A stretch of 64,000 nucleotides of DNA from Rhizobium indicum (GCF_005862305.2 NZ_CP054021.1:4381501-4445500), one strand, 5' to 3'; shown: positions 35,898 to 44,918, numbered from the stretch's first letter. The notes: generated from the sequence alone by a model not told the origin. Made by a program: numbers and translations.

Positions 35898-37442
35898 CTA
35901 CGTGGGTAACATCCGATTGGCCATCGCCCGCTCGAACTCAAGTTCGGCGCGAACTCCAGCCAAATCCCGATGAACAAAGGCGGCGGCCACCTTCTCGCCG
36001 CCGCGTCGATACGTGACTGTGCAGTCATTTTCTGCCAAATTCCCGTCGATCTCCGTCTCGTCCCATCCTTCAGCATGACCGACGTAGGCTAGACTGAGAT
36101 CGTACTGTTCTGTCCAAAAGAACGGTACGCAATCAAATCGCTCGCGTTTACCGAGCATGTTGCGGGCAGCGGTCTGACCCTGGCGCTCGGCAACCACCCA
36201 ATGTTCCACTCGAAAGTTCTCGCCGGTAAGTCGGTCGGGCCATCGGGCGATGTCGCCGGCGGCGAAAATCCTCGGGATACTGGTCTCCAGGTATGTATCG
36301 ACCATTACTCCGCGATCGAGCTTCAACCCGGCTTGCCGAGCCAATGTTAGGCTCGGGCGCACGCCAATTCCTGCGACGACAAAGTCGGCTTGGAGAACCT
36401 CGCCATTCTTCAGCATGACGCCATTCGCGCCGATCGCGGCTGCCGTCGTGCCGAGGTGGAAGGTTACGCCACGGCTTTCATGAAGCGCTTGGATGTGCCG
36501 GCCGAGGTCGTCCCCGAGAACCCGTTGCATGGGGATTGTTCCGGGCCCGACGACATGCACCTCGACACCCCGAGCGCGGAGGGAAGCGGTGACTTCGAGA
36601 CCAATAAAGCCAGCGCCGAGCACCACGGCCCGACGGGACTCCACTGCCTCGGCGGTCAGTGCGTGGGCGTCCGCAAGCGTTCGTAATTGGTGGACAGGAG
36701 GGCGTCCGTCATCGGCGTTTAGCCGCACCGGATCTGCCCCTGTGGCCAGCAGGAGGGCGTCGTAGGCATGTCGCGTCCCGTCTTTGAGTTCGACGTGCCG
36801 CCCCTTCGTGTCTATTACGCTCACCTGCGCCCGCAGCTTGAGGTCTATGTCCTGAGCCTGGTAGAATTCAGGTGAGCGCAACGGGAGCGAACTTTCGGTG
36901 GCAGTCCCCGAGAGATAGCCCTTCGATAGATTGGGTCGGTCATAAGGACCTGCCTCATCGGCGCTCAGCATCGTCACACGCCCGTCGTAGCCCTCATTCC
37001 TCAGGGTTTCGGCCGCCGCATGGCCGGCAGCGCCGCCGCCGACGATCACAATTGACCGTGGCAGACCGTCACGGGTTGGAAGCGATCGGCGCGCTACCGG
37101 CCCGCGCCGCGCCCGAACCATTATGTGACCATCGGTTTGCTCGACGTCAAAACACGGGATTGATGAAAAAGCTGGTGCGCGGAGCGCCTCCCCGGTTCGA
37201 AGACTGAAGCAAGCATGATGCCAAGGGCAACGAACTGTATCCTCCACCATGAGTCCGCCATCCAACGGCGCGCCGTAGTGAGTGCACACCGATCCCACGG
37301 CGAATATTTCCTCGCCCCGGCGCGCAAGCAACACATGCTCGTCGCCGACACGACCGGCGAGCATGCCACCATCGGCAAGTTGGCTCATCGGGATGCCGAC
37401 GCCGAAGTCAAGCTTTTGGGAATCATTTGTCTTGGAGCTCAT
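35898..37442 (-). CDS. Rieske-type FAD-dependent pyridine nucleotide-disulphide oxidoreductase, 514 aa
   Basis: Start MSSKTNDSQKLDFGVGIPMS. Residues 15-115 form a Rieske [2Fe-2S] domain with CTHYGAPL and CPWHHACFSL (C-x-H and C-x2-H ligands). Residues about 128-420 are the FAD/NAD(P)H part: IVIVGGGAAGHAAAETL (FAD), VVLGAGFIGLEVTASL (NAD) and IFAAGDIARWPD. The C-terminal reductase dimerisation region ends the protein. It resembles the AIFM3-like/ferredoxin reductase group and would pass electrons from NAD(P)H to an unknown acceptor. The 31-bp element lies 245 bp upstream in the right orientation. Confidence 0.92.
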   Translation of the reverse strand: MSSKTNDSQKLDFGVGIPMSQLADGGMLAGRVGDEHVLLARRGEEIFAVGSVCTHYGAPLDGGLMVEDTVRCPWHHACFSLRTGEALRAPAFSSIPCFDVEQTDGHIMVRARRGPVARRSLPTRDGLPRSIVIVGGGAAGHAAAETLRNEGYDGRVTMLSADEAGPYDRPNLSKGYLSGTATESSLPLRSPEFYQAQDIDLKLRAQVSVIDTKGRHVELKDGTRHAYDALLLATGADPVRLNADDGRPPVHQLRTLADAHALTAEAVESRRAVVLGAGFIGLEVTASLRARGVEVHVVGPGTIPMQRVLGDDLGRHIQALHESRGVTFHLGTTAAAIGANGVMLKNGEVLQADFVVAGIGVRPSLTLARQAGLKLDRGVMVDTYLETSIPRIFAAGDIARWPDRLTGENFRVEHWVVAERQGQTAARNMLGKRERFDCVPFFWTEQYDLSLAYVGHAEGWDETEIDGNLAENDCTVTYRRGGEKVAAAFVHRDLAGVRAELEFERAMANRMLPT

Positions 37443-37686
37443 AAAAGGCCTCTCACTGGCATGGCTACACCGGCTGCGGTGCGCGACGTAAATCACCGCG
37501 TCGCACTGATGCGCTCGTCCTTTCGAATTCTCAGCCCGCTCCCTAACAGAGAAACCGCCAGCGATGACGTCCAGTCACGCTCCTGGCACACGAGGCGTGC
37601 AGAGAGTGCGGGAGCGCGCCGCGTTGTCCCATTGGCTGAGGGAGGTTCGGCTAACTCTCCGGAGCGTAACGCAACCGACACTATGT

Positions 37687-37717
37687 GACAAATGAAACGA
37701 ATTGACCTTTGAGTGCA
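37687..37717 (-). promoter_or_regulatory. 31-bp recurrent element, minus orientation
   Basis: On the minus strand: TGCACTCAA, 7 bases, TTCG, then TTTCATTTGTC and ACATAG. It points to the Rieske reductase, 245 bp downstream. No gene is seen in 37443-37796 apart from this site. Confidence 0.65.
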
Positions 37718-37796
37718 ATTATATTGCACCGAATTCCAACGTTTCCGGACAAACCGGCCGCGCGGCATGTATCACGCCGTTGGGCCGATCGCGCAC

Positions 37797-38096
37797 CTAT
37801 GGCACTCGGTCAGGTGCAACTATCCCGCCTTCATTCTCCAATATGGCGATACGTTTAGCATCAGATCTCGTAAATTTCAGACGCACACCGATGCCGCGGC
37901 CGTTGTCAGAAATGAAGACCGCGCCGGCCTGTTCCAACGCTGCTTGCAAGGCAGACACTTCCTCATCGGTTGGTCCCGTGAGTTTACTCTCAAAACGCAA
38001 GATGCTCTCGATGCTAACACCTGCAGATATTGCGAGGCGTTCGCGCGAGAAGTCGATTAGTGCGCGCGCCGCCCGACATTGCGAACCGTTGATCAT
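37797..38096 (-). CDS. Short XRE-type HTH regulator, 99 aa
   Basis: INGSQCRAARALIDFSRERL then AISAGVSIESILRFESKLTG form a Cro/CI-type helix-turn-helix in the first 45 residues. The remaining part (LQAALEQAGAVFISDNGRGI then GVRLKF) is the short C-terminal segment common in rhizobial regulators of this class. It is a paralogue of the protein at 49892-50158. It lies upstream of the Rieske reductase on the same strand with the 31-bp element between them, so it could be a local regulator; that is inference. Confidence 0.85.
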   Translation of the reverse strand: MINGSQCRAARALIDFSRERLAISAGVSIESILRFESKLTGPTDEEVSALQAALEQAGAVFISDNGRGIGVRLKFTRSDAKRIAILENEGGIVAPDRVP

Positions 38097-38482
38097 AATT
38101 CACCTTTCCCAGCAAAACATCAGCGCAACTTTCGCCCGGGCTGATTTCAACGCGAGCTCGTGACCACATGGTTGCTGCAACTACCAATCGTCCGTTTGAG
38201 CTGCCGATTATATCGTGTTTCCGGCAAACCGTCTGGGCCAACCGCAAGGCCGAGACGGGCCGTGCGAATTGGTGCCAATGAACATTTTTCCTCTGGAAAT
38301 ATCGTCGTCCTTCGGAAAAACAAGTTCTACTGTTGATCCCATGTCCACGACATTTCCGGTGCCGCGACGTCGGCTGTCTGTGCGCGTTGGAGCAACAGAC
38401 CGAGCAAATCGCGGAGCAAGCTACGACGGCAAGGTTGTTCGCCCCCTGATCCGTCATGCCGATGGCGATTAGTCGCATTCCT
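38097..38482 (+). other. Intergenic stretch, no convincing gene
   Basis: About 390 bp. A short minus-strand frame at about 38210-38345 reads NVVDMGSTVELVFP, weakly like a histidine-kinase tail, but nothing upstream supports it. Other frames are shadow-like. Confidence 0.35.
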
Positions 38483-38983
38483 TCATCTGAGGGACACCGA
38501 TATGGCGGCGCGCTCTGGGACTGGCCAGTCGATCGCTCGAGGATCGCCATCTAGGATGGTTATCACCTCGTCAGAGGATTGTGCCAATCGGAGCCCCTCG
38601 CGGATCCGAGGTGCCCGAAGCATCCGGCACAGTTGTGCGAGCGCTGGCAGGAAGGCGGCAGCGGCAGAGCGCGGCCAAAGAAGAGTGAAAACAAGGTCGA
38701 CGGGATCGCCGTCGGCGCTGCCGAAATCAATAGGAGCGGCTAATCGGGTGAACGACGCAACAGGCTTTGAAATCGAATCGAGCAGAGAATGCGGGACAGC
38801 GATACCACGGCCGATACCCGTTGCTCCGCTACTTTCGCGCTCCCAAAGGCCACGGAGAACAGCCTGATCATCAGCCTCGATCCTCTGCGCAATATTAAAC
38901 GCGATTTTGGATAGCGCCGAATGCTTCCCCTTCGTCACAACGTCAAGGAAGATGTCTTTCTCTGACAGGTTTTTGAATATCAT
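38483..38983 (-). CDS. PTS EIIA (nitrogen-type/fructose-type) domain protein, 166 aa
   Basis: A single EIIA domain. FLDVVTKGKHSALSKIAFNI opens the fold, RESSGATGIGRGIAVPHSLL carries the phospho-accepting His near residue 66, and DGDPVDLVFTLLWPRS plus FLPALAQLCRMLRAPRIREG follow as in PtsN/EIIA-Ntr proteins. These receive phosphate from a PTS chain and regulate potassium transport, sigma-54 functions or stress rather than sugar uptake. No HPr or EI is nearby. It is a second-copy, stand-alone EIIA. Its partner is unknown. Confidence 0.86.
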   Translation of the reverse strand: MIFKNLSEKDIFLDVVTKGKHSALSKIAFNIAQRIEADDQAVLRGLWERESSGATGIGRGIAVPHSLLDSISKPVASFTRLAAPIDFGSADGDPVDLVFTLLWPRSAAAAFLPALAQLCRMLRAPRIREGLRLAQSSDEVITILDGDPRAIDWPVPERAAISVSLR

Positions 38984-39478
38984 CGTGGTTGCCTCTAAGC
39001 CGAGCCGCGCCCATGCGAACGAAGCGCGTTTGGCACTCCGTCTGCAGCGGGGTCACATTGGATTGGGATGCTGGCGGACCCGGACGCGATGCCAGTGAAT
39101 TCGCGCCCGGGCTAGAGGCCTGCTTTAAGGCGTCGTGGTTCTCGAAGGTGCAAGAAGATATTCATAGCTCTAAAGATGGGTGCGGTTTTTTTGAAATCAA
39201 GATAACCGCAGAAACAGCGAATCTAAGTTGCGTTTGCAATCGAATGAAATGTCTACTTCCAATTGGGGCGGTGGATGGCGAAATCATTATGTGTGAGGCG
39301 ATTGTTACGTACGTGGTGGCGGCCACTACTCGGTGCAGAAATACTGCATTAAAATTCCATGTTATTTCATTGGACTAATATTATCGGTAGCTTTTGAATG
39401 GCTGTGCGCGACAGATCGAAGCGGCCCATGGCTGCCGAACTTTTGGCAATCGCGAGTTAACGAAAAAGGATCTCCCCG
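38984..39478 (+). other. Intergenic stretch with one 31-bp element
   Basis: No convincing gene. A 129-codon plus-strand frame (38989-39378) lacks a ribosome-binding site and protein-like composition. The 31-bp element is at 39345. Confidence 0.4.
39345..39375 (+). promoter_or_regulatory. 31-bp recurrent element, weaker copy
   Basis: TGCATTAAA with correct spacing to TTTCATTGGAC. The left half is perfect; the right half is degenerate. It lies 104 bp before the secreted-protein gene at 39479. Confidence 0.45.
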
Positions 39479-39892
39479 ATGAAAAAGCTGCTGCTCGTAC
39501 CTGTTCTTACACTCGCCACGTCGGTTTGTGCCATGGCAACGGATGACTTCGCAAAATCGCCACCGGCCGCCCCCTATCAGCAGGTTAGCAAGCTGGTGAA
39601 GTTACCTGATTTTTTGCCTGGCATGGGCCAACTCTTCGTCGATCCGGCGACACTGCCTGCCGGTCCGTTCCTTGCTTATGATCACGACGGAAAGCTTGTC
39701 AGCACGATTTATATGCTGCCGACGAAGGATCTTAACCCGGAAAAGACATTCGATAATCTTGCAGCGCCCGGCGGCAATGTCGACCATGTCGACGTCTACT
39801 ACAATGCCGGCCATCCCGGCGTCGAAGAGCCACATGTTCATGTCGTGCTGTGGCATGTCGCAGCGGACGGCGAAGCGGGTGTCGCCAAATGA
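39479..39892 (+). CDS. Exported protein of unknown function, 137 aa
   Basis: AAAGGA lies upstream of MKKLLLVPVLTLATSVCAMA, a clear Sec signal peptide with probable cleavage after about residue 20. The mature part has LPDFLPGMGQLFVDPATLPA, LAYDHDGKLVSTIYMLP and VDHVDVYYNAGHPGVEEPHV followed by HVVLWHV. The histidine-rich pattern and order recall the TTHB210/DUF5602-like proteins, so a metal or heme partner in the periplasm is possible, but not shown. The stop overlaps the cupredoxin start as ATGA, which couples the two genes. Confidence 0.75.
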   Translation: MKKLLLVPVLTLATSVCAMATDDFAKSPPAAPYQQVSKLVKLPDFLPGMGQLFVDPATLPAGPFLAYDHDGKLVSTIYMLPTKDLNPEKTFDNLAAPGGNVDHVDVYYNAGHPGVEEPHVHVVLWHVAADGEAGVAK

Positions 39893-40416
39893 CGGTCGCG
39901 CGGCGTGATGTGCTGAGCTTGGGTGGCGGGCTTCTCGCCGCCCTTTCCCTGTCCCGAAAGGATGTGTGGGCCCAAGAGGTGGTGGAGATCAGAATGCAGG
40001 GTCGCTCGGATGGCTCACATGTCTGGTTCGATCCGATTGGTGTTTTGATCAAGCCCGGTCAGATGATCCGATGGATCAACCAAAACCCCGGCAATTCGCA
40101 TACGACCACAGCCTATCATCCGACAAACTTCGGGAAACCGTTTCGCATTCCCGAAGCCGCAAACTCCTGGGATTCAGACTATCTCCTGCCCGACGAGAGC
40201 TTCTCCGTCACCTTCACGGAGCAAGGGGTTTATGACTACTACTGCATCCCCCATGAGCACGCTGGAATGGTCGGTCGCATTATCGTCGGGAAACCAGAAG
40301 TACATGGTGGCTGGATGGAGTCGGTTGCTGCAAGCCGTGGCCTCCCGGACGAGGCCCTCAAGGCGTTCCCGATGGTCGAAGAGATTATGGCGAAGCGGAT
40401 AGTCCGTCGTTTGTAA
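39889..40416 (+). CDS. Cupredoxin (plastocyanin/pseudoazurin-like) copper protein, 175 aa
   Basis: Start at the ATGA overlap (MTVARRDVLSLGGGLLAALS). RRDVLSLGGG looks like a twin-arginine-type signal peptide. In the mature part, GVLIKPGQMIRWINQNPGNS then HTTTAYHP and YDYYCIPHEHAGMVGRIIV give the type 1 copper ligands: an upstream His, then Cys, His and Met in the final loop. The protein would carry single electrons in the periplasm, possibly to or from the exported protein co-encoded upstream. The donor and acceptor are unknown. Confidence 0.88.
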   Translation: MTVARRDVLSLGGGLLAALSLSRKDVWAQEVVEIRMQGRSDGSHVWFDPIGVLIKPGQMIRWINQNPGNSHTTTAYHPTNFGKPFRIPEAANSWDSDYLLPDESFSVTFTEQGVYDYYCIPHEHAGMVGRIIVGKPEVHGGWMESVAASRGLPDEALKAFPMVEEIMAKRIVRRL

Positions 40417-40525
40417 AGAGCCGTGGCGACAGGTTCGGCAGTAGCCGACCAGGCGAATGGATGAGGACGGTGCGGACGGGAAATGGTGCTTCCTGACGGC
40501 GTCGGTGAACAGAGAGATGGGCAAC

Positions 40526-41317
40526 ATGACAGACAACACGGCGTTTCCGAAAGAGGTTTCGCTGCCATCGCAGGCGGAACGCAGCAGTCGCGCGCAGGCG
40601 GTCCAACAGCGCGAACGCGGAATGTATCGACTTTCGACTTTGGGCGAGATGACCGGCGGTATTGTCCATGATTTCAGGAACCTCCTGGCGATCATAGAAT
40701 CCGGCCTGAGGCTCGCCGAATCTAAAGCGGACCACCCCGAGAGCGTGCGCGACTATATTGCGGCGGCGCGGGAAGGCGTCAATCGAGGTGTCGAGCTAAC
40801 GTCGCAGTTGCTCACATTTGCGAACTATAAAAAACTCGACCTCCGAGCACGAGACCTGAATGAGCTCATCAATTCTTTCAAGCCTATCCTTAAATATGGG
40901 ACGGGAACAAAAGTCCGTATTCGGCTCGTGCTTGGTTCGGACGTGCCGAACTGTGGGCTCGATCCGTCGTTGTTCGCGGCAGCCCTACTCAATCTGGTGC
41001 TCAATGCCCGGGATTCCATGCCGTGCGGCGGGGAAATCTCAGTACTTACAGAGCGTTTTGTCCAGACGGACATTGCAATCAGTGAGCCACCGCCGGGAAC
41101 CTATGCGTGCCTTCGCGTCAAGGACCAAGGCTGCGGAATGGATCCAGATCTATTGCAGAAGGTGCTGGACCCCTTCTTTACGACCAAGGGCGAGAATGGC
41201 ACCGGGATGGGGTTAGCCCAAGTGCATGCGACTATTCAGTTAGTTGGCGGTTATTTACGCATTGCCAGCGAGCGAGGATCCGGAACCACGGTCGATCTCC
41301 TGTTTCCATCGATCTGA
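40526..41317 (+). CDS. Orphan cytoplasmic histidine kinase, 263 aa
   Basis: Start MTDNTAFPKEVSLPSQAERS, with GAGAG nine bases upstream; an ATG at 40517 is an alternative. The dimerisation/phospho-acceptor motif is GEMTGGIVHDFRNLLAIIES (His near residue 52). The ATP domain shows LNLVLNARDSMPCGGEISVL (N box), VKDQGCGMDPD (G1) and FFTTKGENGTGMGLAQVHA (F/G2 boxes). There is no sensor domain, membrane segment or receiver, and no response regulator is adjacent. It resembles the catalytic core of NtrB/FixL-like HWE-unrelated kinases. It follows the cupredoxin by 110 bp on the same strand. Confidence 0.88.
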   Translation: MTDNTAFPKEVSLPSQAERSSRAQAVQQRERGMYRLSTLGEMTGGIVHDFRNLLAIIESGLRLAESKADHPESVRDYIAAAREGVNRGVELTSQLLTFANYKKLDLRARDLNELINSFKPILKYGTGTKVRIRLVLGSDVPNCGLDPSLFAAALLNLVLNARDSMPCGGEISVLTERFVQTDIAISEPPPGTYACLRVKDQGCGMDPDLLQKVLDPFFTTKGENGTGMGLAQVHATIQLVGGYLRIASERGSGTTVDLLFPSI

Positions 41318-41325
41318 GCCGCCGC

Positions 41326-42177
41326 TTAGGCCTGTATGTTGCCTCTAGAGATAGCGTGTAATCCCGTCAATGCAGCGCCTACGACGCTCTCGTCGGCATT
41401 CGCAGACCTCACCGCGTAAACTGGATACGAATATTGCGGCATTTCGGGTACCAGGTGGAGCTGCCCCGCCGCTATATGCGGCTCAACAGCGCTCATCCTG
41501 AAATATCCGGAGCCGCCGCTCATCAAAACATAACTAAGGGCCAACGTGCCAAGATCGAATGACAGGTTCGGTGTGACATCTGGGAAGTTCATGTCGTGGT
41601 GCAGCACGAAATCGGGTCCCCAATCCATATGGACGTAGTTCGCCTCCTCAAGGCGCTCTACTTCCGGATTTGTCGTCACAAGCACGAGCTTTTCTTCCAC
41701 CAGCAGCTCGATTTTCAGGCCTGGGCGATGCTGCGGCGCATACATTATCGCCACGTCCACTATCCCTGAAGCGACCTGATTGATCAGGTCCTGGGGCACG
41801 TCGACGTGCACGCGAAGCGCGATATCAGGGAGAGTCTGGCGAAACCATCTGACCCAGTTAAGCAAGAGCGGTTGAGCAAGCGTGACTTCGCTGCCTATCG
41901 TTAACACCGCTCGGTGGCCTGCTGGTACTGCGACCTGTTGACGAGTGCGCTGCCACAACTGGACGAACGCCGGTGCGTGGCGCAGAAACTGCTCGCCAGC
42001 AGGTGTGAGAGACGCTCCAGCCTTGTTTCGAATGAAAAGCGGCCGACCAAGCAATTGTTCTAAATTGCGAATTCTAGCGCTGACCGTCGTTTGGGCGACA
42101 TTCAAGCGTTCTGCGGCGCGAACAAAGCTACCCGTTGAAACGATTTCCAGGAAGGTACGGGCAAGCTCAATATCCAT
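41326..42177 (-). CDS. LysR-family transcriptional regulator, 283 aa
   Basis: MDIELARTFLEIVSTGSFVR then AAERLNVAQTTVSARIRNLE gives the N-terminal winged HTH, followed by QLLGRPLFIRNKAGASLTPA. The effector domain (VLTIGSEVTLAQPLLLNWVR) is complete. It is slightly shorter than average. Convergent with the histidine kinase gene (8 bp between stops). A 31-bp element begins 20 bp upstream of its start on the opposite strand. Target genes unknown. Confidence 0.92.
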   Translation of the reverse strand: MDIELARTFLEIVSTGSFVRAAERLNVAQTTVSARIRNLEQLLGRPLFIRNKAGASLTPAGEQFLRHAPAFVQLWQRTRQQVAVPAGHRAVLTIGSEVTLAQPLLLNWVRWFRQTLPDIALRVHVDVPQDLINQVASGIVDVAIMYAPQHRPGLKIELLVEEKLVLVTTNPEVERLEEANYVHMDWGPDFVLHHDMNFPDVTPNLSFDLGTLALSYVLMSGGSGYFRMSAVEPHIAAGQLHLVPEMPQYSYPVYAVRSANADESVVGAALTGLHAISRGNIQA

Positions 42178-42196
42178 CGGCGCATAGCATAAAACT

Positions 42197-42227
42197 TGCG
42201 TTCAAATGTCAATCAACTTCGTTTGTC
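42197..42227 (+). promoter_or_regulatory. 31-bp recurrent element between LysR and uspA
   Basis: TGCGTTCAA, 7 bases, TCAA, then CTTCGTTTGTC. It reads towards the second uspA gene, whose start is 520 bp away, and overlaps the likely LysR promoter region. The rest of 42178-42746 contains no recognised gene. Confidence 0.55.
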
Positions 42228-42746
42228 AACTCCGGGACGAGGTGTGAGTTTTGGTGAACCTATCTGGCGTGCAACCCTGATCTCGCTGCAAGCGGTCGTG
42301 GGGGAGGGGTCGGAAACAAGCCTTCGCTGCCGACAGCGTCGGGTAGCGTCATCTTCTGGTCGCGCAGCATCGCCGTCCTCATGGGAATCACCGGGGTTCC
42401 CGCCGTTTCGCTTATGCGTCCCAGTGCCCTCGACTTGACTCGTTGATGCTCGCGGGCGAAGATGCTGCTATGAAGACCCGCGACATATACTCCTGCTCTT
42501 GCATCCGGATCTGCTCTATCGCAGAGCACTAGACCCGGACCGGGTTCTGTCGCTCCCGCGTCTTGGGTTCAATCTACATAGCTCCTGCTTTTGTACGCGA
42601 CGAGTTTGCGAAACCGCAACTTACGCTGGAACATCCAGTCGGTCTGCGGTCGCGAAGAACGTAGCCATGCGGTCGGCAAAGCCTGCCGCTGACGTGCCGG
42701 ACCCGCATCGAGCGACCGACGCGTCTCAGATCATGGGAATAGAAAC

Positions 42747-43643
42747 ATGTTCAATCCTTCACTGGATGTGTCGGGCGATGCAGTCGTCAACCAGGTACCA
42801 AGTCATATTGTTTTCGCCACCGACTTCACGGCGCGATGTGATCGCGCGCAGGATCGCGCGGTGCAGCTTGCCATCGAATGGAATGCCAGTCTCACAGCTG
42901 TTCATGCAATCGACGATGCCGGCGTAGCTGCCAACGCCTCGGTCCGCCATGCTCACCAGGTCGCTGCGCGCCGAAACGCCAAGCGCCTGCGCGAAGATCT
43001 GGCAGGGGTCGAGGGTCTTCGCTCGTCCGTTCACGTCGAAAGCGGAAGACCGGCAACAGTAGTTCAGGCACTGGCGACGAGAGAGCGGGCTGATCTGATC
43101 GTCACCGGCCTGGCAGGAAGCATGATACTGGGCGTACTGCCGATGGGCAGCACCGTAATGGCTCTGGCGAGGTCATCACTTGTTCCGGTGCTCGTGGTGA
43201 AGAAGAAGCTCCTGGACACAAGGTCACGAACGTTGGTGGCCACCGACCTAACGGCGTCGTCTAGCACCGCTTTGCGGGTTGCCCTGAATTGGTTCCCCAA
43301 TGGCCGGCATGGACTCTTTCACGTTATCGATCCGCCTTACCGGATGTGGGCGGAGGACAAAGCGGCTTACACACGCCAAGTTGAACAGTTCGCGATCGGT
43401 GAATGCGCGAGGTTCGCCGTCGAGGCCGCTGGCGCGGCCGCGCGGAACAGGTTCGATATCACTGTGAGAGATGGTGACGTGGTGGACGCCCTGCGCCCCG
43501 TGGTAGACCAGGGGGACCTCGACCTTGTCATTGTTGGGACCCATGGCCGCACAGACGTGATGAATTTCCTCCTGGGCAGCGTGGCATCTCGAATTGTGAA
43601 TGAGATCGAGAGTGATGTGCTGGTGGTTCCTCCAAGTTTTTAG
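42747..43643 (+). CDS. Universal stress protein (two UspA domains), 298 aa
   Basis: MFNPSLDVSGDAVVNQVPSH precedes IVFATDFTARCDRAQDRAVQ, the first Usp domain (residues 18-155, with ADLIVTGLAGSMILGVLPMG and STVMALARSSLVPVLVV). The second starts TLVATDLTASSSTALRVALN and ends LVIVGTHGRTDVMNFLLGSV followed by ASRIVNEIESDVLVV. Both copies keep the G-x2-G-x9-G(S/T)-type nucleotide loop. It is convergent with the pha operon. The 160 bp between stops hold nothing clear. Function as for other tandem Usp proteins: survival under stress. Confidence 0.93.
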   Translation: MFNPSLDVSGDAVVNQVPSHIVFATDFTARCDRAQDRAVQLAIEWNASLTAVHAIDDAGVAANASVRHAHQVAARRNAKRLREDLAGVEGLRSSVHVESGRPATVVQALATRERADLIVTGLAGSMILGVLPMGSTVMALARSSLVPVLVVKKKLLDTRSRTLVATDLTASSSTALRVALNWFPNGRHGLFHVIDPPYRMWAEDKAAYTRQVEQFAIGECARFAVEAAGAAARNRFDITVRDGDVVDALRPVVDQGDLDLVIVGTHGRTDVMNFLLGSVASRIVNEIESDVLVVPPSF

Positions 43644-43803
43644 TGAGGTCCGCCCCGGAATGCCGACGTTAGGCTGAGCTGAATAGCGATGAGTTTGCTG
43701 AGCCCATCCTGGAGACGCGCCGGACCGAGACCCGCGTGTGGGGCAACGTCTGTTGGCCATCGTCCCCTGCATGCGCCCCACGTGCCACCGCAGAAGTGCG
43801 ACG

Positions 43804-44166
43804 TTAGGGTTCGACCTGGCCGCTCCGCAGCGGCACATCGGGATTCTTTTCAAACCTGTCCCGATATAGCGCCGCCCTCGCAAGAAGCATCAAGGTTACC
43901 GGAGTAGTCACAGTGATGAAAACTCCGATCAACACTTCGTGCACTATCAGGCGACCTCCGGCCACGCTGAAGAACAGGATGGAAGCAGTCATGATGCCGC
44001 CGGTTCCCCAACTCGTTGAGAGGGTAGGAGCGTGAATGCGCTCATAGAAGGTGGGCAGTCTCGCAAAGCCGATGGCCCCGATCAAGGCCAACCCCGCCCC
44101 AACGAGAATGAAGAAGGCGATAAAAAGAGCCAACCAAACCGGCGTGTCGGCAGCGGAATACGTCAT
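43804..44166 (-). CDS. phaG: Monovalent cation/H+ antiporter subunit G
   Basis: Start MTYSAADTPVWLALFIAFFI. 120 aa with three membrane helices and the MnhG/PhaG pattern GLALIGAIGFARLPTFYERI followed by HAPTLSTSWG. It is the last gene of phaAB-C-D-E-F-G, overlapping phaF by ATGA. PhaG is a small essential subunit of the Mrp/Pha multi-subunit cation/proton antiporter in the inner membrane. Confidence 0.93.
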   Translation of the reverse strand: MTYSAADTPVWLALFIAFFILVGAGLALIGAIGFARLPTFYERIHAPTLSTSWGTGGIMTASILFFSVAGGRLIVHEVLIGVFITVTTPVTLMLLARAALYRDRFEKNPDVPLRSGQVEP

Positions 44167-44444
44167 TCGATCACTTCCCCGCGCATCAGGAACTTGGCCA
44201 TGGAAACGCTCCCAACGAAGCCAAGCAGCGCGATCACAAGGGAGGCTTCGAAGTACACGGTCTTTCCGGTGCCGATACCGAAGACTGACAGCAGCAGCAT
44301 TGAGTTGACGTAGAGCGCGTCGAGCCCGAGGATTCGATCCTGCGCGCGTGGCCCGTAGAACATTCGCACAGACAATATGGCGATGGCGATCGTCAGCATC
44401 AGTTGGGCAAGGCTGACGGCGGTGAGTATGATGATCGTGCTCAT
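44163..44444 (-). CDS. phaF: Monovalent cation/H+ antiporter subunit F
   Basis: MSTIIILTAVSLAQLMLTIA opens a 93-aa protein with three hydrophobic segments; RMFYGPRAQDRILGLDALYV is the MnhF/PhaF signature loop. The stop overlaps phaG and the start overlaps phaE (4 bp each), showing tight translational coupling within the antiporter operon. Confidence 0.93.
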   Translation of the reverse strand: MSTIIILTAVSLAQLMLTIAIAILSVRMFYGPRAQDRILGLDALYVNSMLLLSVFGIGTGKTVYFEASLVIALLGFVGSVSMAKFLMRGEVIE

Positions 44445-44917
44445 GAGAAAATCTCCAGCAGCAGCGTTTCGTAGCGGTTTTTGAGAAGATCCCGCCATTC
44501 GTCCTCGTCATCGAGATCCAGGACGTGAAGCAGAACCGAGCTGTTGCGCGAGTCGTATTCGAGCCAGGCGGAGCCCGGAGTGCCCGTAACGATGATGGCA
44601 AGGACCGCGAGAGCGGTAGGATCTTTCAGCTCGAGTGGGACATTGATGAACGCAGACCGATGCCCCCTTGTTCGTCCTCGTAGAATGACGACGCTCGCGC
44701 TGATGTTCGAGCGGATGATGTCGAGCATCACGAGGCCGAATAGCTTTGGAAGGAGATACCATTTGCGCAATTTCGGCTTTTCCGGTCGCAACGCGGCCAA
44801 CGCCCAGGTCGAACACACTGCGACGATGCTGCCAAGCAGCACTTGGCCGATCGTGACGCCATTGAGCAGGAGCCACATCCCCAGTAAGGAAATCGTCAGT
44901 AGCGGATACGGAAACAT
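44441..44917 (-). CDS. phaE: Monovalent cation/H+ antiporter subunit E
   Basis: Start MFPYPLLTISLLGMWLLLNG, 158 aa. N-terminal membrane helices are followed by LVMLDIIRSNISASVVILRG and IVTGTPGSAWLEYDSRNSSV with LLHVLD, the MnhE/PhaE pattern. An adjacent 1-bp gap separates it from the phaD stop. Accessory subunit of the antiporter. Confidence 0.93.
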   Translation of the reverse strand: MFPYPLLTISLLGMWLLLNGVTIGQVLLGSIVAVCSTWALAALRPEKPKLRKWYLLPKLFGLVMLDIIRSNISASVVILRGRTRGHRSAFINVPLELKDPTALAVLAIIVTGTPGSAWLEYDSRNSSVLLHVLDLDDEDEWRDLLKNRYETLLLEIFS

Positions 44918-44918
44918 G

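Noticed and set aside
38210..38350. Short frame reading NVVDMGSTVELVFP like a histidine-kinase end
   Set aside because: Too short, no upstream kinase sequence in any frame, and no start signal.
38989..39378. 129-codon plus-strand frame
   Set aside because: No ribosome-binding site, unusual composition, and it runs through a copy of the 31-bp element.
42260..42529. 89-codon minus-strand frame before uspA
   Set aside because: Start codon poorly placed and sequence shadow-like; no ribosome-binding site.
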